Below, piece by piece: positions 53,213 to 63,967 of a DNA stretch of 64,000 nucleotides. Source of the stretch: Burkholderiales bacterium (lineage in GTDB: Bacteria > Pseudomonadota > Gammaproteobacteria > Burkholderiales > Casimicrobiaceae); contig JAIRJZ010000005.1 of assembly GCA_031260355.1 (NCBI GenBank), positions 1 through 64,000 on the forward strand, in the 5' to 3' direction. Every line of letters starts with the position of its first letter. Positions within the stretch are counted from its first letter, which is position 1. The position numbers and the translations under genes are program-made. The notes under the pieces were generated by a model, which saw nothing but the letters and a program-made list of their open reading frames with translations, was not told where the DNA came from and ran no database searches.

Positions 53213-54790
53213 TTATCGACGGCGTCGTCTTTGTTGAATCGCCAGTCCTGCCAAGCCCATCGCCAGCAACACCAGTGCTGCCGGGTTCAGCGTGGGGATG
53301 GCGGTTGTCAGGGATGTGCCAGTGATTCCGAACGCCGCCACTGCGCTGATACTGTTCGTTGCTGTCAGTGCATAGTAGCGCAGTGCGCCCACATCGGTGC
53401 TGGCGCCACCAGCGGGCGTCACGGTCAGTGACGTGACGGCGTAGCCGTTGTCGGGTGTGACGATGATGTCAAAGTTCATGGTACTGCCGTTGCTGACTTG
53501 CCAACTGCCTGCCGGGACGATGTTGGCGCTGGGGCTGGGCGCGGGAGGGCTGGCCGCGATGCTGCCGCCCGTGCCGTTTACCGAGGCGGTAACGGTGTAG
53601 AAGGTGGTCTCTACGCCGCTTCCAGAGCCGTTGGGACCGCCTGCGCCCATACCGATGTTTGCGCCAGTGCCGGTATCGCCCATGCCGCCTACGGCGGCTT
53701 TCACATTGGCGTTAGTGTCTTGGATGACGATCGTACCCAGCGCACCGCCGGGCTGGCCGGTGTTATCTGTGCCGCCAGAACCGATGCCGGCTCCGCCGCC
53801 GCCAACACCACCAAAACCGCCATAGGCATAAACGGCAGCATCGCCGCTGATCGTGATGTTGCCGGAAGCGCCACCATCGCTGCCGTTACAGTAGGTGCTA
53901 CCAAAGGTGATACCGTCGCCTGAACTTCCACCGCCACCGATGCCTGCGCCGCCTCCGTAAGAGTTAGGCTGACTGCCACCATACGCATGCACAACGCCGC
54001 CGGTGATAGCGATAATGTCGCCCGATCCGCCCCACCCGCCGCCGATGCCTGCGCCAGAGGCTCCACCCGTCGCGGTCACGTCGCCGCCGTTGATGGTGAC
54101 GATGCCACCGTTGACGAACGCCCCACAGGACCAGAGAATACCGCTGCCGATGCCCGCGGAGCCTTCGGCGCCAGCGGCTTTGATGAGACCGCCATTGATC
54201 GTAATCGCGCCGACCACACTGTCGCTGATTAAAAATTCAGAGTCGCCTGTGCCGATGCCAGCCCCGCCGCCGCCGGCTACAGAGAAGCCGCCATTGGCCG
54301 TCAGGCCACCCATGCTGCCGCCGCTGGATTGTGCGTAAATCGTCAGGTTTTGACCGGCACTGACGTTGATGCCGGCACCGCCACGGAGGCTGATGCTGCC
54401 GCCGCCAACAAAACCGTGGTGACCATTGACGGTCAAGGTACAGCCATCGCCCAAGATCAGATTCACTGCACCATTGACGGTGACCGTTTCGTTATGGATG
54501 ATGTCGCCCGCCGCGCAGGTGGTGATATACCAGCCTGCGGTCAGTGTAGCGGGCAGGTCGGCATCGGTGGCGATCTCGGTCACGCCGTTGGCGTACTGTA
54601 CGTTCGCGATACCCGGCACGAGGTAGGGAACGTTATCCACCGCCCGCGCCATACCAGGTATTAGCAGCATCAAGGCGAGAGCGAGAAAAAAATACCGAAG
54701 AAAAAATACGTCGAGAAGAGATGAGGAGAGAGGAAACGGTTTAATGTTTGTATCAGTATCGGGGGTAAATCTCTGCAGAGGCTGAATCAC
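53213..54790 (-). CDS. Exported Gly-rich repeat protein with IPTL-like sorting tail
   Basis: A 525-residue secreted protein. It starts at GTG 54790 with AAGGA 6 bases upstream and a long signal region (FFLALALMLLIPGMARA). From about 110 to 400 it is Gly-rich with recurring GGAGIG(G/S)G and ITINGG units, suggesting a beta-helical or beta-roll surface domain. A smaller domain follows (FYTVTASVNGTGGSI, NFDIIVTPDNGYAV, like bacterial surface repeats). The end is IPTLNPAALVLLAMGLAGLA plus QQRRRRR: a motif, a helix and a basic stop, as in exosortase-type sorting tails. Ligand unknown. Confidence 0.8.
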   Translation of the reverse strand: MIQPLQRFTPDTDTNIKPFPLSSSLLDVFFLRYFFLALALMLLIPGMARAVDNVPYLVPGIANVQYANGVTEIATDADLPATLTAGWYITTCAAGDIIHNETVTVNGAVNLILGDGCTLTVNGHHGFVGGGSISLRGGAGINVSAGQNLTIYAQSSGGSMGGLTANGGFSVAGGGGAGIGTGDSEFLISDSVVGAITINGGLIKAAGAEGSAGIGSGILWSCGAFVNGGIVTINGGDVTATGGASGAGIGGGWGGSGDIIAITGGVVHAYGGSQPNSYGGGAGIGGGGSSGDGITFGSTYCNGSDGGASGNITISGDAAVYAYGGFGGVGGGGAGIGSGGTDNTGQPGGALGTIVIQDTNANVKAAVGGMGDTGTGANIGMGAGGPNGSGSGVETTFYTVTASVNGTGGSIAASPPAPSPSANIVPAGSWQVSNGSTMNFDIIVTPDNGYAVTSLTVTPAGGASTDVGALRYYALTATNSISAVAAFGITGTSLTTAIPTLNPAALVLLAMGLAGLAIQQRRRRR

Positions 54791-54990
54791 AATCTTTCCT
54801 TTTCTGGAAGGTGTTAGGTGGAGGTATCAATGAACTGCAAACCAATGGATGTTTTGATATAACAACCCATGCCACGACGAGTCATTCATTGAATGATATG
54901 ATCCAGAGGAAATGACCTTAACGAAAGAAAGGTTACAGGAAGAAACACTTTTTGGCGGAAGGTGTATCTTTTTTCATACACATGCAGTCA

Positions 54991-56295
54991 TCAGTCACGA
55001 CATTTCAACACTGCCGCGAAAAAGCCGTCGGTATGATGCTGGTGCGGCAACAGCTTGAGGGTGTCGCCGGTATCGAGCGGCACCTGTGCGCGCACCAGTG
55101 CTTCCGAAGCGGACTGCAATGAAAACGCAGTGTGAGCGTCCAGAAATTGCGACACGATCGTTTCGTTTTCGGCCGACAGCACGCTGCACGTTGCATACAC
55201 CAAGCGGCCGCCCGGTTTGACCAGCCGCGCCGCCGCCGCCAGAATCGCCGCTTGCTTGGCGATCAATTCCGCCAGCCCCGTTTCGCTGTAGCGCCATTTT
55301 AGATCGGGGTTGCGTTGCAGTGTTCCGGTTCCGGTGCATGGCGCGTCAACCAGCACGCGATCCATTTTTCCGGACAGCCGTTTGAGTTTGGCGTCGCGCT
55401 CGCTGTCGATTCGTTGCGGGTGTACGTTCGACAAACCGGAACGCGCCAGTCGCGGCGTCAGTTTTTTCAGCCGTTTGTCCGACACATCGAACGCATACAA
55501 CCGTCCCTGTGAACGCATCAACATCCCGAGCAGCAGCGTCTTACCGCCGGCGCCGGCGCAAAAGTCGGCGACCATTTCACTGCGGCGCGGCGCCACCAGC
55601 CAGCCGACCAACTGGCTGCTCTCGCTTTGCACCTCGAGCCTGCCGTCGGCGAGCCAGGGATGGTGCGCCAGCATCGGCCGCCCGTGGACGCGAATGCCGA
55701 GCGGCGAATACGGCGTCGGTTCGACCTGCCAGCCTTCGCTGCTCAATGCCGTCAGCGCCCCGTCGCGCGTCGTTTTCATCACGTTGACGCGCAAATCGAA
55801 CGGGGCAGGTTGCATCCACGCCTGCGCCAGTTGCGTGCGGTTTGCGGCATCGTGGTCGCCGCCCAGCCGCGCCCACAATTCATCAGGCACATCGGCGTTG
55901 TCGATGTCGGAGAGCAGCGCCTCCGAAGCCTGTCGATGCGCGTCGAAATTCGTCAACCATTCGCGGTCGGTGTCGTCGGCCAGCGCGGCGGCCTCCCGCA
56001 ACGGGTGGCCGAGTTCGCGCACCAGCACCGCCAGCGCCAGCCGCTTCGGCTTCGTCGTTTGCGTCAACGCTTTCAGCGAGCGGCGGCGGCGCAAATAAGC
56101 GAACATGCCTTCGGCGACGAAGCCGCGATCGCGCTGGCCGAGCGCAGGATGCTCGCGGAAAAATTGGCGCAGCACACTGTCGGCCGGATAAAGCAGTGTT
56201 TCGGCGCGGCGGATGGCCTCGGCCAACGCATGCAGGTGGTAAGGGCGCCATGTCGGTTCGGCTTTTTGAGCTTTTGATTTCAGAGAGGTTTTCAT
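54991..56295 (-). CDS. RsmB/NOP-family RNA cytosine-C5 methyltransferase
   Basis: A 434-residue SAM-dependent enzyme. The Rossmann domain (from about residue 240) shows VADFCAGAGGKTLLLGMLM, DVSDKRLKKLTPRL, the motif IV DAPCTGTGTLQRNPD and the motif VI YATCSVL cysteine; these two cysteines are the catalytic pair of m5C methyltransferases. An N-terminal helical region resembles the NusB-like part. It could be RsmB, methylating 16S rRNA, but no fmt or def gene lies beside it, so the exact substrate is open. Confidence 0.85.
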   Translation of the reverse strand: MKTSLKSKAQKAEPTWRPYHLHALAEAIRRAETLLYPADSVLRQFFREHPALGQRDRGFVAEGMFAYLRRRRSLKALTQTTKPKRLALAVLVRELGHPLREAAALADDTDREWLTNFDAHRQASEALLSDIDNADVPDELWARLGGDHDAANRTQLAQAWMQPAPFDLRVNVMKTTRDGALTALSSEGWQVEPTPYSPLGIRVHGRPMLAHHPWLADGRLEVQSESSQLVGWLVAPRRSEMVADFCAGAGGKTLLLGMLMRSQGRLYAFDVSDKRLKKLTPRLARSGLSNVHPQRIDSERDAKLKRLSGKMDRVLVDAPCTGTGTLQRNPDLKWRYSETGLAELIAKQAAILAAAARLVKPGGRLVYATCSVLSAENETIVSQFLDAHTAFSLQSASEALVRAQVPLDTGDTLKLLPHQHHTDGFFAAVLKCRD

Positions 56296-56352
56296 TGAGA
56301 GAGGTTTTGATTTATGGGTATAAATTTCTGCGGGGATACGCTACGTTTTACT

Positions 56353-56449
56353 CCTTCCCCTTCAAGGGTAAGGCCGGGAAGGGGATGGGGGTCTTGGCTA
56401 TCCGTGCAAGTAACCCCATCCCCACCCAAACCCTCCCCTTGAAGGGGAG
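56353..56449. repeat. Dispersed CCCTCCCCTT(G)AAGGGGAGGG-type repeat
   Basis: Two GC-rich palindromic arms: TTCCCCTTCAAGGGTAAGG on the left and CCCTCCCCTTGAAGGGGAGGG on the right, joined by CCCCATCCCCACCCAAA. A close relative (CCCTCCCTTTCAAGGGGAGGG, then GGGTGGGGAGGGG) lies at 53163-53199. The element lies between purN and the RsmB-like gene. Confidence 0.75.
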
Positions 56450-56523
56450 GGCTTTGTCAGTAGCCCGATTTTCTCTCGAAGAGAGGAGAGGGGAAAAACG
56501 TGCGCATTTAAACAAGAAGCGCG

Positions 56524-57177
56524 CTAGCCCTGCGGCTGCTGGCAGGACACCGGTGCTGGCAAAGCATCGCGCAGCGTCACCATCTGCCCTTCGACGCTCA
56601 GGCGATCAGCACAAAACCAGCGCACCGCATCTTCCAGCAAACGGTGTTCGGCCTCAAGCACACGCGCCGCCAGCGTCGCCTCGTCATCGCTGGGCAACAC
56701 CGGCACGGCGCTTTGTCCGATGAAGGGGCCGACATCGACTTCCGGCGTGACGAAGTGTACGGTGCAGCCGTGCCATTTGACACCGTCGGCCAGCGCTCGC
56801 TGGTGCGTATGCAGCCCCGGATACGATGGCAATAGCGCCGGATGGATGTTGATCATGCGGCCAGCGAAACGCTGCACGATCGCGGCGCCGAGCACCCGCA
56901 TGAAGCCGGCGAGAACGACGAGGTCGGGCGCATCCGCCGCCACCGCATCGCCGAGCGCCGCATCAAACGCGTCGCGGGTTGGATACGCCTTGACATCGAC
57001 CACCGTCGTCAGAATGCCGCGTTTTTCGGCGTGCCGCAACCCGGCCGCGTCGGCGCGTTGGCTCAACACGCGCACCACGCGACCATGAATTCGACCGGCG
57101 TCAATCGCTTCGAGCAGCGCTTCCAGATTCGAGCCGCGCCCGGAAATCAGGACGCTGATTTTTTTGGCATTGCCCAT
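56524..57177 (-). CDS. purN: Phosphoribosylglycinamide formyltransferase PurN
   Basis: Transfers a formyl group from 10-formyl-tetrahydrofolate in the third step of purine synthesis. The 217-residue protein has VLISGRGSNLEALLEAID, LVVLAGFMRVLGA, the catalytic NIHPALLPSYPGLHTHQRAL (Asn/His) and GCTVHFVTPEVDVGPFI with the catalytic Asp. It starts 3 bases after the purM stop, so purM-purN form an operon. Confidence 0.95.
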   Translation of the reverse strand: MGNAKKISVLISGRGSNLEALLEAIDAGRIHGRVVRVLSQRADAAGLRHAEKRGILTTVVDVKAYPTRDAFDAALGDAVAADAPDLVVLAGFMRVLGAAIVQRFAGRMINIHPALLPSYPGLHTHQRALADGVKWHGCTVHFVTPEVDVGPFIGQSAVPVLPSDDEATLAARVLEAEHRLLEDAVRWFCADRLSVEGQMVTLRDALPAPVSCQQPQG

Positions 57178-57180
57178 CGC

Positions 57181-58242
<1,062 letters not shown>

Positions 58243-58300
58243 AATACCCTCGCAGAAGGCGGGGATTGAATAATGCTCCCCGGCCACGATACAGTTTATA

Positions 58301-58411
58301 GTGAACCGCCTAAACCTTTATACTTCGTTGACTTCGCCTTGCCGTACGGCTTGTACTGTCTGCCGGTTTTTGGCTTGCTTGGTCGCCTCGTCTAAAATTT
58401 ATGCGATTCAC
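58301..58411. repeat. MITE-like element between purM and perM
   Basis: About 111 bases with imperfect 15-base terminal inverted repeats (GTGAACCGCCTAAAC on the left, ATTTATGCGATTCAC on the right; 12 of 15 pair). The interior (TTCGCCTTGCCGTACGG, then TTGTACTGTCTGCCGG) closely resembles a repeat that is abundant in Neisseria genomes. No coding capacity and no clear target duplication. Confidence 0.55.
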
Positions 58412-58453
58412 GACAGACTTTCAAGATCGAAATTTTAACGGAAAACCCTTCCC

Positions 58454-59650
58454 ATGAGCGACTCGCTGCCGCCTCCATCTTCCCCGTCGCCGCCTGCGCC
58501 TGCTTCTTCTGCCGCCTCAGCGCCCGAAGCCGCGCCAGTCGTTGCCGCCGCGCCGTTGGCTGCGTTGCCGCCCGTGCGCCCGGCCGTGCCGCTGTCCTGG
58601 CGTCATTATGTCTGGGTAATCGGCGCCGTCGCGGTGTTCGCCTTGCTGCTGATGGGGCTGGGGCCGATTCTGACCCCTTTCTTCGCCGGCGCGATTCTCG
58701 CTTACCTCGGTTCGCCGCTGGTCGAATGGCTGTCGAAAAAAGGCGTATCGCGCACACTGGGGACGCTTCTCGTTCTCGCGTTGTTGTTGATGTCGGTGTC
58801 CGTCCTGCTACTGGTGCTGATCCCGTTGATCCATTCGGAAGCCGCGCTGATCGCAAAACGCGTCCCCGAGCTTTTTGACCGCTTTTCGACGACACTGTTG
58901 CCGAAAATCGAATCATGGATCGGCCTGTCATTGTCGCTCGACATGAATTCACTGCGGTCGCTGGTCACCGACAACCTTGAAAGTGCGCAAACCGTCTCGC
59001 TGCATGTTCTTTCCGGCGTCAAAACCGGCGGTCAGTTGCTTCTGTCGCTGGTGATCAACATCGCGCTGATTCCGGTGGTGATGTTCTACGTGCTGCGCGA
59101 CTGGAACGTTTTTCTGCGCCGTATCGACGATCTGGTGCCGCGCCGCTGGCATGGTAAAACCACCGAAATCGTCGGTCAGATCGACGCGGTGCTTGCCGAA
59201 TTCATCCGCGGTCAGTTTCTGGTGATGCTGGTGCTCAGTATTTATTACGTTACCGCGCTTTGGGCGGTCGGCCTCGAGTTCGCGCTGCCTATTGGTCTGT
59301 TGACCGGGCTGCTGGTATTCATTCCCTACGTGGGCTTCAGCATCGGGCTGACGCTGGCGGTCATCGCCGCGTTGCTGCAATGGAGCGGCTGGCCGCCGTT
59401 TATCGCCGTATTGGCGGTTTATGGCATCGGCCAGTTGCTCGAAAACTATGTGCTCGTGCCGTACTTCGTCGGCGACCGCATCGGCCTGCATCCGCTCGCC
59501 GTGATCTTCGTCTTGCTGGCGTTCGGGCAAGTGTTCGGTTTCGTCGGCGTACTGCTGGCATTGCCGATGGCGGCGGCGATACTGGTGGCGTTGCGCCATC
59601 TGCGCGTCGCCTATCAGCAAAGCCCGCTGTATCAGGAAAAGAAACATTGA
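58454..59650 (+). CDS. AI-2E family (PerM-type) transporter
   Basis: A 398-residue inner-membrane protein with a Pro/Ala-rich cytoplasmic N-terminus and about eight helices. Family traits include the FAGAILAYLGSPLVEWLSKKG segment after the first helices, VVMFYVLRDWNVFLRRIDDLVP and the LLTGLLVFIPYVGFSIGLTLA helix with GIGQLLENYVLVPYFVGD. Members export the quorum signal AI-2 or act as Na/H antiporters; the role here is unknown. The order purM, perM, hda is conserved in Betaproteobacteria. Confidence 0.88.
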   Translation: MSDSLPPPSSPSPPAPASSAASAPEAAPVVAAAPLAALPPVRPAVPLSWRHYVWVIGAVAVFALLLMGLGPILTPFFAGAILAYLGSPLVEWLSKKGVSRTLGTLLVLALLLMSVSVLLLVLIPLIHSEAALIAKRVPELFDRFSTTLLPKIESWIGLSLSLDMNSLRSLVTDNLESAQTVSLHVLSGVKTGGQLLLSLVINIALIPVVMFYVLRDWNVFLRRIDDLVPRRWHGKTTEIVGQIDAVLAEFIRGQFLVMLVLSIYYVTALWAVGLEFALPIGLLTGLLVFIPYVGFSIGLTLAVIAALLQWSGWPPFIAVLAVYGIGQLLENYVLVPYFVGDRIGLHPLAVIFVLLAFGQVFGFVGVLLALPMAAAILVALRHLRVAYQQSPLYQEKKH

Positions 59651-59663
59651 CTAACGCTCAACT

Positions 59664-60362
59664 ATGCAACAACTGATTTTCGATCTGTATCCTGCCGCGC
59701 CGCCTTCGTTCGACAACTTCGTCGTCGGTCATAACGGCGAAGCGCTTGCCGCGACGCGGGGTTTTGTCGAGGCGTTCGCAAGCACGACGCCATCGCACAC
59801 AGGGCTGTTTCTCTGGGGCGCGTCCGGTGCCGGTAAAACGCATCTGCTACAAGCGGCGCGCGCGCAAGCGTTGGCATCCGGTCTTTCCGTACATAGACTC
59901 GCTCGCGACCACGCCTTGCCGCCGTTGCCGGAGTTGTCAACGTCACCGGCGCTGTGGCTGGTTGACGATGTCGATGCCGCTGACGATGGCTTGCAGGGAA
60001 CCCTTTTCACGCTGTACAACGCGCTGAAAGAAAACGGCGGCGGCCTTCTGGTCAGCGCCTCTGTTCCGCCGGCGCGGCTGACCTTGCGCGAAGACCTGCG
60101 GACGCGGCTGGGTTGGGGCGGCATTTACGAAATCGCGGCGCTGCGCGACGAAGACAAATTGCAGGCATTGATCGCGCACGCCGACGGGCGCGGCTTGCGG
60201 TTACCCGCCGAAGTCGTCGCCTACCTTCTCAAACACAGCCGCCGCGATATGCGTTCGCTGGTGGCTGTGCTCGATGCGCTCGACCGCCATTCTCTGTCTC
60301 TGAAACGACCTCTCACGCTGCCGCTGGCGCGCGAATGGTTGTTGCGGCAGACCGGCGGCTGA
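59664..60362 (+). CDS. hda: DnaA regulatory inactivator Hda
   Basis: An AAA+ protein that, with the sliding clamp, makes DnaA hydrolyse ATP after initiation. The 232-residue protein begins with a short clamp-binding stretch (MQQLIFDLYP; QLxLxL-like), then FDNFVVGHNGEAL, Walker A GASGAGKTHLL, Walker B LWLVDDVDAAD, and the C-terminal KHSRRDMRSLVAVLDALDRHSL, resembling the DnaA lid. It starts 13 bases after perM. Confidence 0.92.
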   Translation: MQQLIFDLYPAAPPSFDNFVVGHNGEALAATRGFVEAFASTTPSHTGLFLWGASGAGKTHLLQAARAQALASGLSVHRLARDHALPPLPELSTSPALWLVDDVDAADDGLQGTLFTLYNALKENGGGLLVSASVPPARLTLREDLRTRLGWGGIYEIAALRDEDKLQALIAHADGRGLRLPAEVVAYLLKHSRRDMRSLVAVLDALDRHSLSLKRPLTLPLAREWLLRQTGG

Positions 60363-60616
60363 GAGAAAAATTCAAGGCGTGCTGTACGGCGAACCAACGC
60401 GCCGGCGTTGCCGTTTTGGCATGCATCCAATGGATGTAGAAGAGACGGCGCAATGTAAAAGGTATGCGTAAAGAATAAACCGGTTCTCCTTTTTGTTGTT
60501 CCCGTCTATCATTCTTCGTGTCATAGGGGGAGTTTCTACCGGAAACAGGTAAACGGCGCATCGACACGCCGGACAACAAAGTCTGGGCAGTAATCTTTAT
60601 TCCAGGGAGTAGAAAA

Positions 60617-61873
60617 ATGCAAACGGGTTTTATCGCGCCACGGTTTTCCATCATCATGTTCGCCTGCTGGGTTTTCCGTCGGCTGACGCTTGCCTTCACA
60701 CTCGCCCTGACGGCGCTATGTTTGTTGCTGCCGTCTCAGGCGCTAGCGCAGGTCGAAATCACCAGCGCCGGGCCGATCACGAAAGTAGGCATTACGCCGA
60801 CGGGCAATTTGTACGCTTACCATCAACTATTCTCAAGCCAACTGTATTACAGCGGGGAATCCGATAGCGCCGCGGTATGGGCCGTTCACGATGTTGACAG
60901 CGGTCTCCTGTATGGCCCCGCCAGTGTCGGAGCGGGAGTCAATATGACGAGCCCCGCGGGGTACACTTACTGGACCTCCGTGACACAAACCGGCCCGACG
61001 GGGACGGGCATTGCCGCTGACCCCTTCAAGATCATCTCGACGATGACCGGCGGGACGCTGACTGCCGTCATCACGGTGACTTATGTCATCGGCCAGGAAG
61101 CCTTTAATACCTCGCTGCAAGTTACCGATAACAGCGGCGTTGACCGTAACCTGCGGATTTTCCTGGGCGCCGACCTGTATTACGGCAGTCTTGACGCGGG
61201 TTATCCGCTTCACGACCCTGCCACCGGCAGTGTCGGCGGAGAAGTGCCCTCGGGGACTCATGCCGGTTTCACCGGCTGGTTCATTCCGATGACGCCGGCG
61301 GATCGTTATTTCGCCGGGAGCTACAGTGCGATGTGGGGCGAAATCGGTTCCCGTCAGTTGTCCAATACAAATACCTGTCCCACAGCGGGGAGCTCATGCG
61401 ACTACGGGGCGGCTTTGCAGTGGAATGTCGCGCTGCCCGCCAATGGTTCGACGACTATCATCGATGTGGATCAATTGTTCAGCGGCGAGCTTAAGCTTCT
61501 TCCTCTGTCGTTGCACAACGGCACGGTGGGCACCCCTTATTCGCAGTTGTTCACGCCCTTGGGAGGCGGTAGCGTGCCCCCTTATACCGTGACATGGCTC
61601 TCGGGCAGCGTGCCTCCCGGTCTGACGTTCGATCCGGCGACCCGTACGCTTTCCGGCACACCGACCACCGCCGGAACCTATTCGTTCACGCTTCGGGTGA
61701 CCGACAGCACCCCGGCAACACCCAAGGAGGGAGATTTTCCGTATGTCCTGATTGTCCTGGGGAATAACAACGCCGTGTCACACCCCATTCCGGCGCTCGG
61801 CGCCGGTGCGTTGGTGGTGCTGATGCTGGCTTTGGGCATCGCGGCCTCCGGGGTGGCAAGACGGAAAACGTAA
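60617..61873 (+). CDS. Exported protein with putative Ig domain and IPTL-like sorting tail
   Basis: A 418-residue secreted protein with AGGGAG 7 bases before the ATG and a signal peptide ending near LPSQALAQ. The first about 280 residues form an unrecognised beta-rich domain (for example VITVTYVIGQEAFNTSLQVTD and FLGADLYYGSLDAG). At about 295-385 lies a putative Ig fold of the He_PIG type (GTVGTPYSQLFTPLGG, SGSVPPGLTFDPATRTLSG, TPTTAGTYSFTLRVTDS). The C-terminus is PIPALGAGALVVLMLALGIA then VARRKT, another motif-helix-basic tail. A terminator follows. Confidence 0.8.
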   Translation: MQTGFIAPRFSIIMFACWVFRRLTLAFTLALTALCLLLPSQALAQVEITSAGPITKVGITPTGNLYAYHQLFSSQLYYSGESDSAAVWAVHDVDSGLLYGPASVGAGVNMTSPAGYTYWTSVTQTGPTGTGIAADPFKIISTMTGGTLTAVITVTYVIGQEAFNTSLQVTDNSGVDRNLRIFLGADLYYGSLDAGYPLHDPATGSVGGEVPSGTHAGFTGWFIPMTPADRYFAGSYSAMWGEIGSRQLSNTNTCPTAGSSCDYGAALQWNVALPANGSTTIIDVDQLFSGELKLLPLSLHNGTVGTPYSQLFTPLGGGSVPPYTVTWLSGSVPPGLTFDPATRTLSGTPTTAGTYSFTLRVTDSTPATPKEGDFPYVLIVLGNNNAVSHPIPALGAGALVVLMLALGIAASGVARRKT

Positions 61874-61895
61874 GGTTTCAGAAGAAGAGTACTGC

Positions 61896-61919
61896 AGGGC
61901 GCCTTGGGCGCCCTTTTTT
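61896..61919 (+). terminator. Rho-independent terminator
   Basis: AGGGCGCC and GGCGCCCT around a TTG loop, then TTTTT. It lies 23 bases after the stop of the Ig-domain protein. Confidence 0.9.
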
Positions 61920-61927
61920 CTGAAACC

Positions 61928-61955
61928 GTCGTCTCCTGCGAAAGCGGGGATTCAG
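61928..61955. repeat. Degenerate REP family B copy
   Basis: GTCGTCTCCTGCGAAAGCGGGGATTCAGG matches the family B consensus GTCATTCCCGCGAAAGCGGG with several changes. The stem is weakened. Confidence 0.6.
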
Positions 61956-62139
61956 GGAGAAGTTGTCTGGGCTTCCGTCACCGCCTGCGCGAAGATGACG
62001 ATTCTGCGTGGGAGCGACGAACATTTCCGCGCAGAGACCAGAGCAGTGAGAAACCTTTCCCCGGTGTTCACGGTGTACCATTCAATCTCGTCGGTTTTTT
62101 TCGCTGTTCCGGTTTTGTCCACGATGGTTTTACACAAGT

Positions 62140-63219
62140 ATGGTTTCGCATAAGCGCATTGTCGTCGGCCTGTCCGGCGGCGTCGATTCCTCGGTGGCCG
62201 CTTGGCTGTTGAAGCAGCAAGGCCATGAGGTGATCGGCGTCTTCATGAAAAACTGGGAAGACGACGACACCGACACGTATTGCACGTCGCGGCAGGATTT
62301 GATCGACGCCGCCAGCGTCGCCGACGTGATCGGCATCGAATTCGACGCCGTCAACTTTGCGGCCGAATACCGTGAGCGCGTCTTTGCCTATTTTTTGCGC
62401 GAATACGAGGCCGGGCGTACGCCCAACCCCGACGTTTTGTGCAACAGCGAAATCAAGTTCCGCGCCTTTCTCGATCATGCGCTGACGCTAGGCGCCGACG
62501 CCATCGCCACCGGGCACTACGCGCGGGTGGCGCACGAGGGACACGCGATGTTGTTGAAAGCGCGCGACCACGGCAAGGACCAAAGTTATTTTCTGCATCA
62601 ACTGCGCCAGCCGCAATTGCAACCGGCGTGTTTTCCGCTCGGCGATCTGCTCAAAAGCGACGTGCGCGCCATCGCCCGGCGCGAGGGGATGCCGACTTGG
62701 CAGAAGAAAGACTCGACCGGCATTTGTTTCATCGGCGAACGACCATTCCGCGAGTTTCTCGAACGCTACCTGCCGCGCGTGCCGGGCCGGATGGTGACGC
62801 CGGAGGGAACCGCGGTCGGCGAACATCAGGGGCTGGCGTATTACACGCTCGGGCAGCGGCAGGGGCTGGGCATCGGCGGCACCCGCGACGGCGACGGTGC
62901 GCCGTGGTTCGTTGCCGGTAAGCGGCTGCTTGAAAATGAATTGCTCGTCGTGCAGGGGCACGATCATCCGCTGCTCTATAACGATACCGTCACCGTGCAG
63001 CAACTTCACTGGATTGCCGGTACCCCGCCGGATCCGTCGCGCCCATACGGCGCCAAACTGCGTTACCGGATGCCCGATGCGTCGTGCCGGATCGAGTGGC
63101 GCGATCATGATACGTTGACGGTACGTTTCGAAGCGCCGCAATGGACGCCGACGCCGGGGCAGTATGGGGTGTTTTACGACGGCGAGGTTTGTCTCGGTGG
63201 CGGCGTCATTGTCGGATAG
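62140..63219 (+). CDS. mnmA: tRNA-specific 2-thiouridylase MnmA
   Basis: Adds sulfur at position 2 of the wobble uridine in Glu, Gln and Lys tRNAs. The 359-residue protein has the PP-loop [17 protein letters not shown], the FMKNWED segment, the catalytic [12 protein letters not shown] Cys, IATGHYAR, and the second catalytic Cys in [12 protein letters not shown], plus KDQSYFL. The C-terminal domain [13 protein letters not shown] and LGGGVIV are also typical. The next gene starts 11 bases after it. Confidence 0.96.
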   Translation: MVSHKRIVVGLSGGVDSSVAAWLLKQQGHEVIGVFMKNWEDDDTDTYCTSRQDLIDAASVADVIGIEFDAVNFAAEYRERVFAYFLREYEAGRTPNPDVLCNSEIKFRAFLDHALTLGADAIATGHYARVAHEGHAMLLKARDHGKDQSYFLHQLRQPQLQPACFPLGDLLKSDVRAIARREGMPTWQKKDSTGICFIGERPFREFLERYLPRVPGRMVTPEGTAVGEHQGLAYYTLGQRQGLGIGGTRDGDGAPWFVAGKRLLENELLVVQGHDHPLLYNDTVTVQQLHWIAGTPPDPSRPYGAKLRYRMPDASCRIEWRDHDTLTVRFEAPQWTPTPGQYGVFYDGEVCLGGGVIVG

Positions 63220-63230
63220 TGCAACGGATC

Positions 63231-63848
63231 ATGATGGATTGGACGAATCTTGAGTTGTCGCATGTTTTGGCGTTGGCGGCGGCGCTTGGTTTCGCCAGCG
63301 GTTTTCGCTTGTATGCGCTTTTATTCGTGATCGGGCTGGCGGGTTTTTTCGATTGGCTGGCGTTGCCGGACAGCATGAAACTGCTGGCGCATCCGGTCAT
63401 TCTGACCGTCACCGGCACGTTGACCGTCGTTGAATTGCTGGCCGACAAAATTCCCGCCATCGACAGTCTTTGGGACAGCTTTCACACCTTCATCCGCTTG
63501 CCGGCGGGCGCCGCGCTGGCCGCCGGTCTGGCGGGCAGCTTCATCGGCGACAATGCCATTGTGACCGCCGCGCTGGCGCTGATCGGCGGCACCTTTGCCG
63601 CCACCAGCCATTTCGCCAAGACCGGCGTCCGCGCCACCATCAATACTTCGCCCGAGCCGGTATCGAATTGGACCGCTTCGGTCGGGGAGGACGTGACTTG
63701 GCTAACCCTCGTTTGGCTGATCGTTCAGCACCCGCTGATCGCCGGTGTGCTGACCTTGGCGCTGGCGATACTCTGCCTGTGGGCTATCCGCAAGCTGTGG
63801 CGCGGGTTGCGCGGGCTGTGGCGGCGGTTCGGCGGTAAAATTCCGTAA
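63231..63848 (+). CDS. DUF4126 family membrane protein
   Basis: A 205-residue hydrophobic protein with about five helices. It shows the DUF4126 pattern: ALAAALGFASGFRLYALLFVIGL near the start, LADKIPAIDSLWDSFHTFIRLPAGAAL in the middle, and SHFAKTGVRATINTSPEPVSNW after it. Function unknown. I start at 63231 because it is the first codon after the mnmA stop in frame; a second ATG follows at 63234. The C-terminus is basic (LWRGLRGLWRRFG). Confidence 0.82.
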   Translation: MMDWTNLELSHVLALAAALGFASGFRLYALLFVIGLAGFFDWLALPDSMKLLAHPVILTVTGTLTVVELLADKIPAIDSLWDSFHTFIRLPAGAALAAGLAGSFIGDNAIVTAALALIGGTFAATSHFAKTGVRATINTSPEPVSNWTASVGEDVTWLTLVWLIVQHPLIAGVLTLALAILCLWAIRKLWRGLRGLWRRFGGKIP

Positions 63849-63967
63849 GAATCAAAGGCGAGTATTCACTTCTGATTATCGCTTGACACAGCAATAAACT
63901 GTGCGTCGATTCCGGGAAACGGTGATCGAAAAGGCAATAAACACACTCATAAAATGTTGCCTAAACC

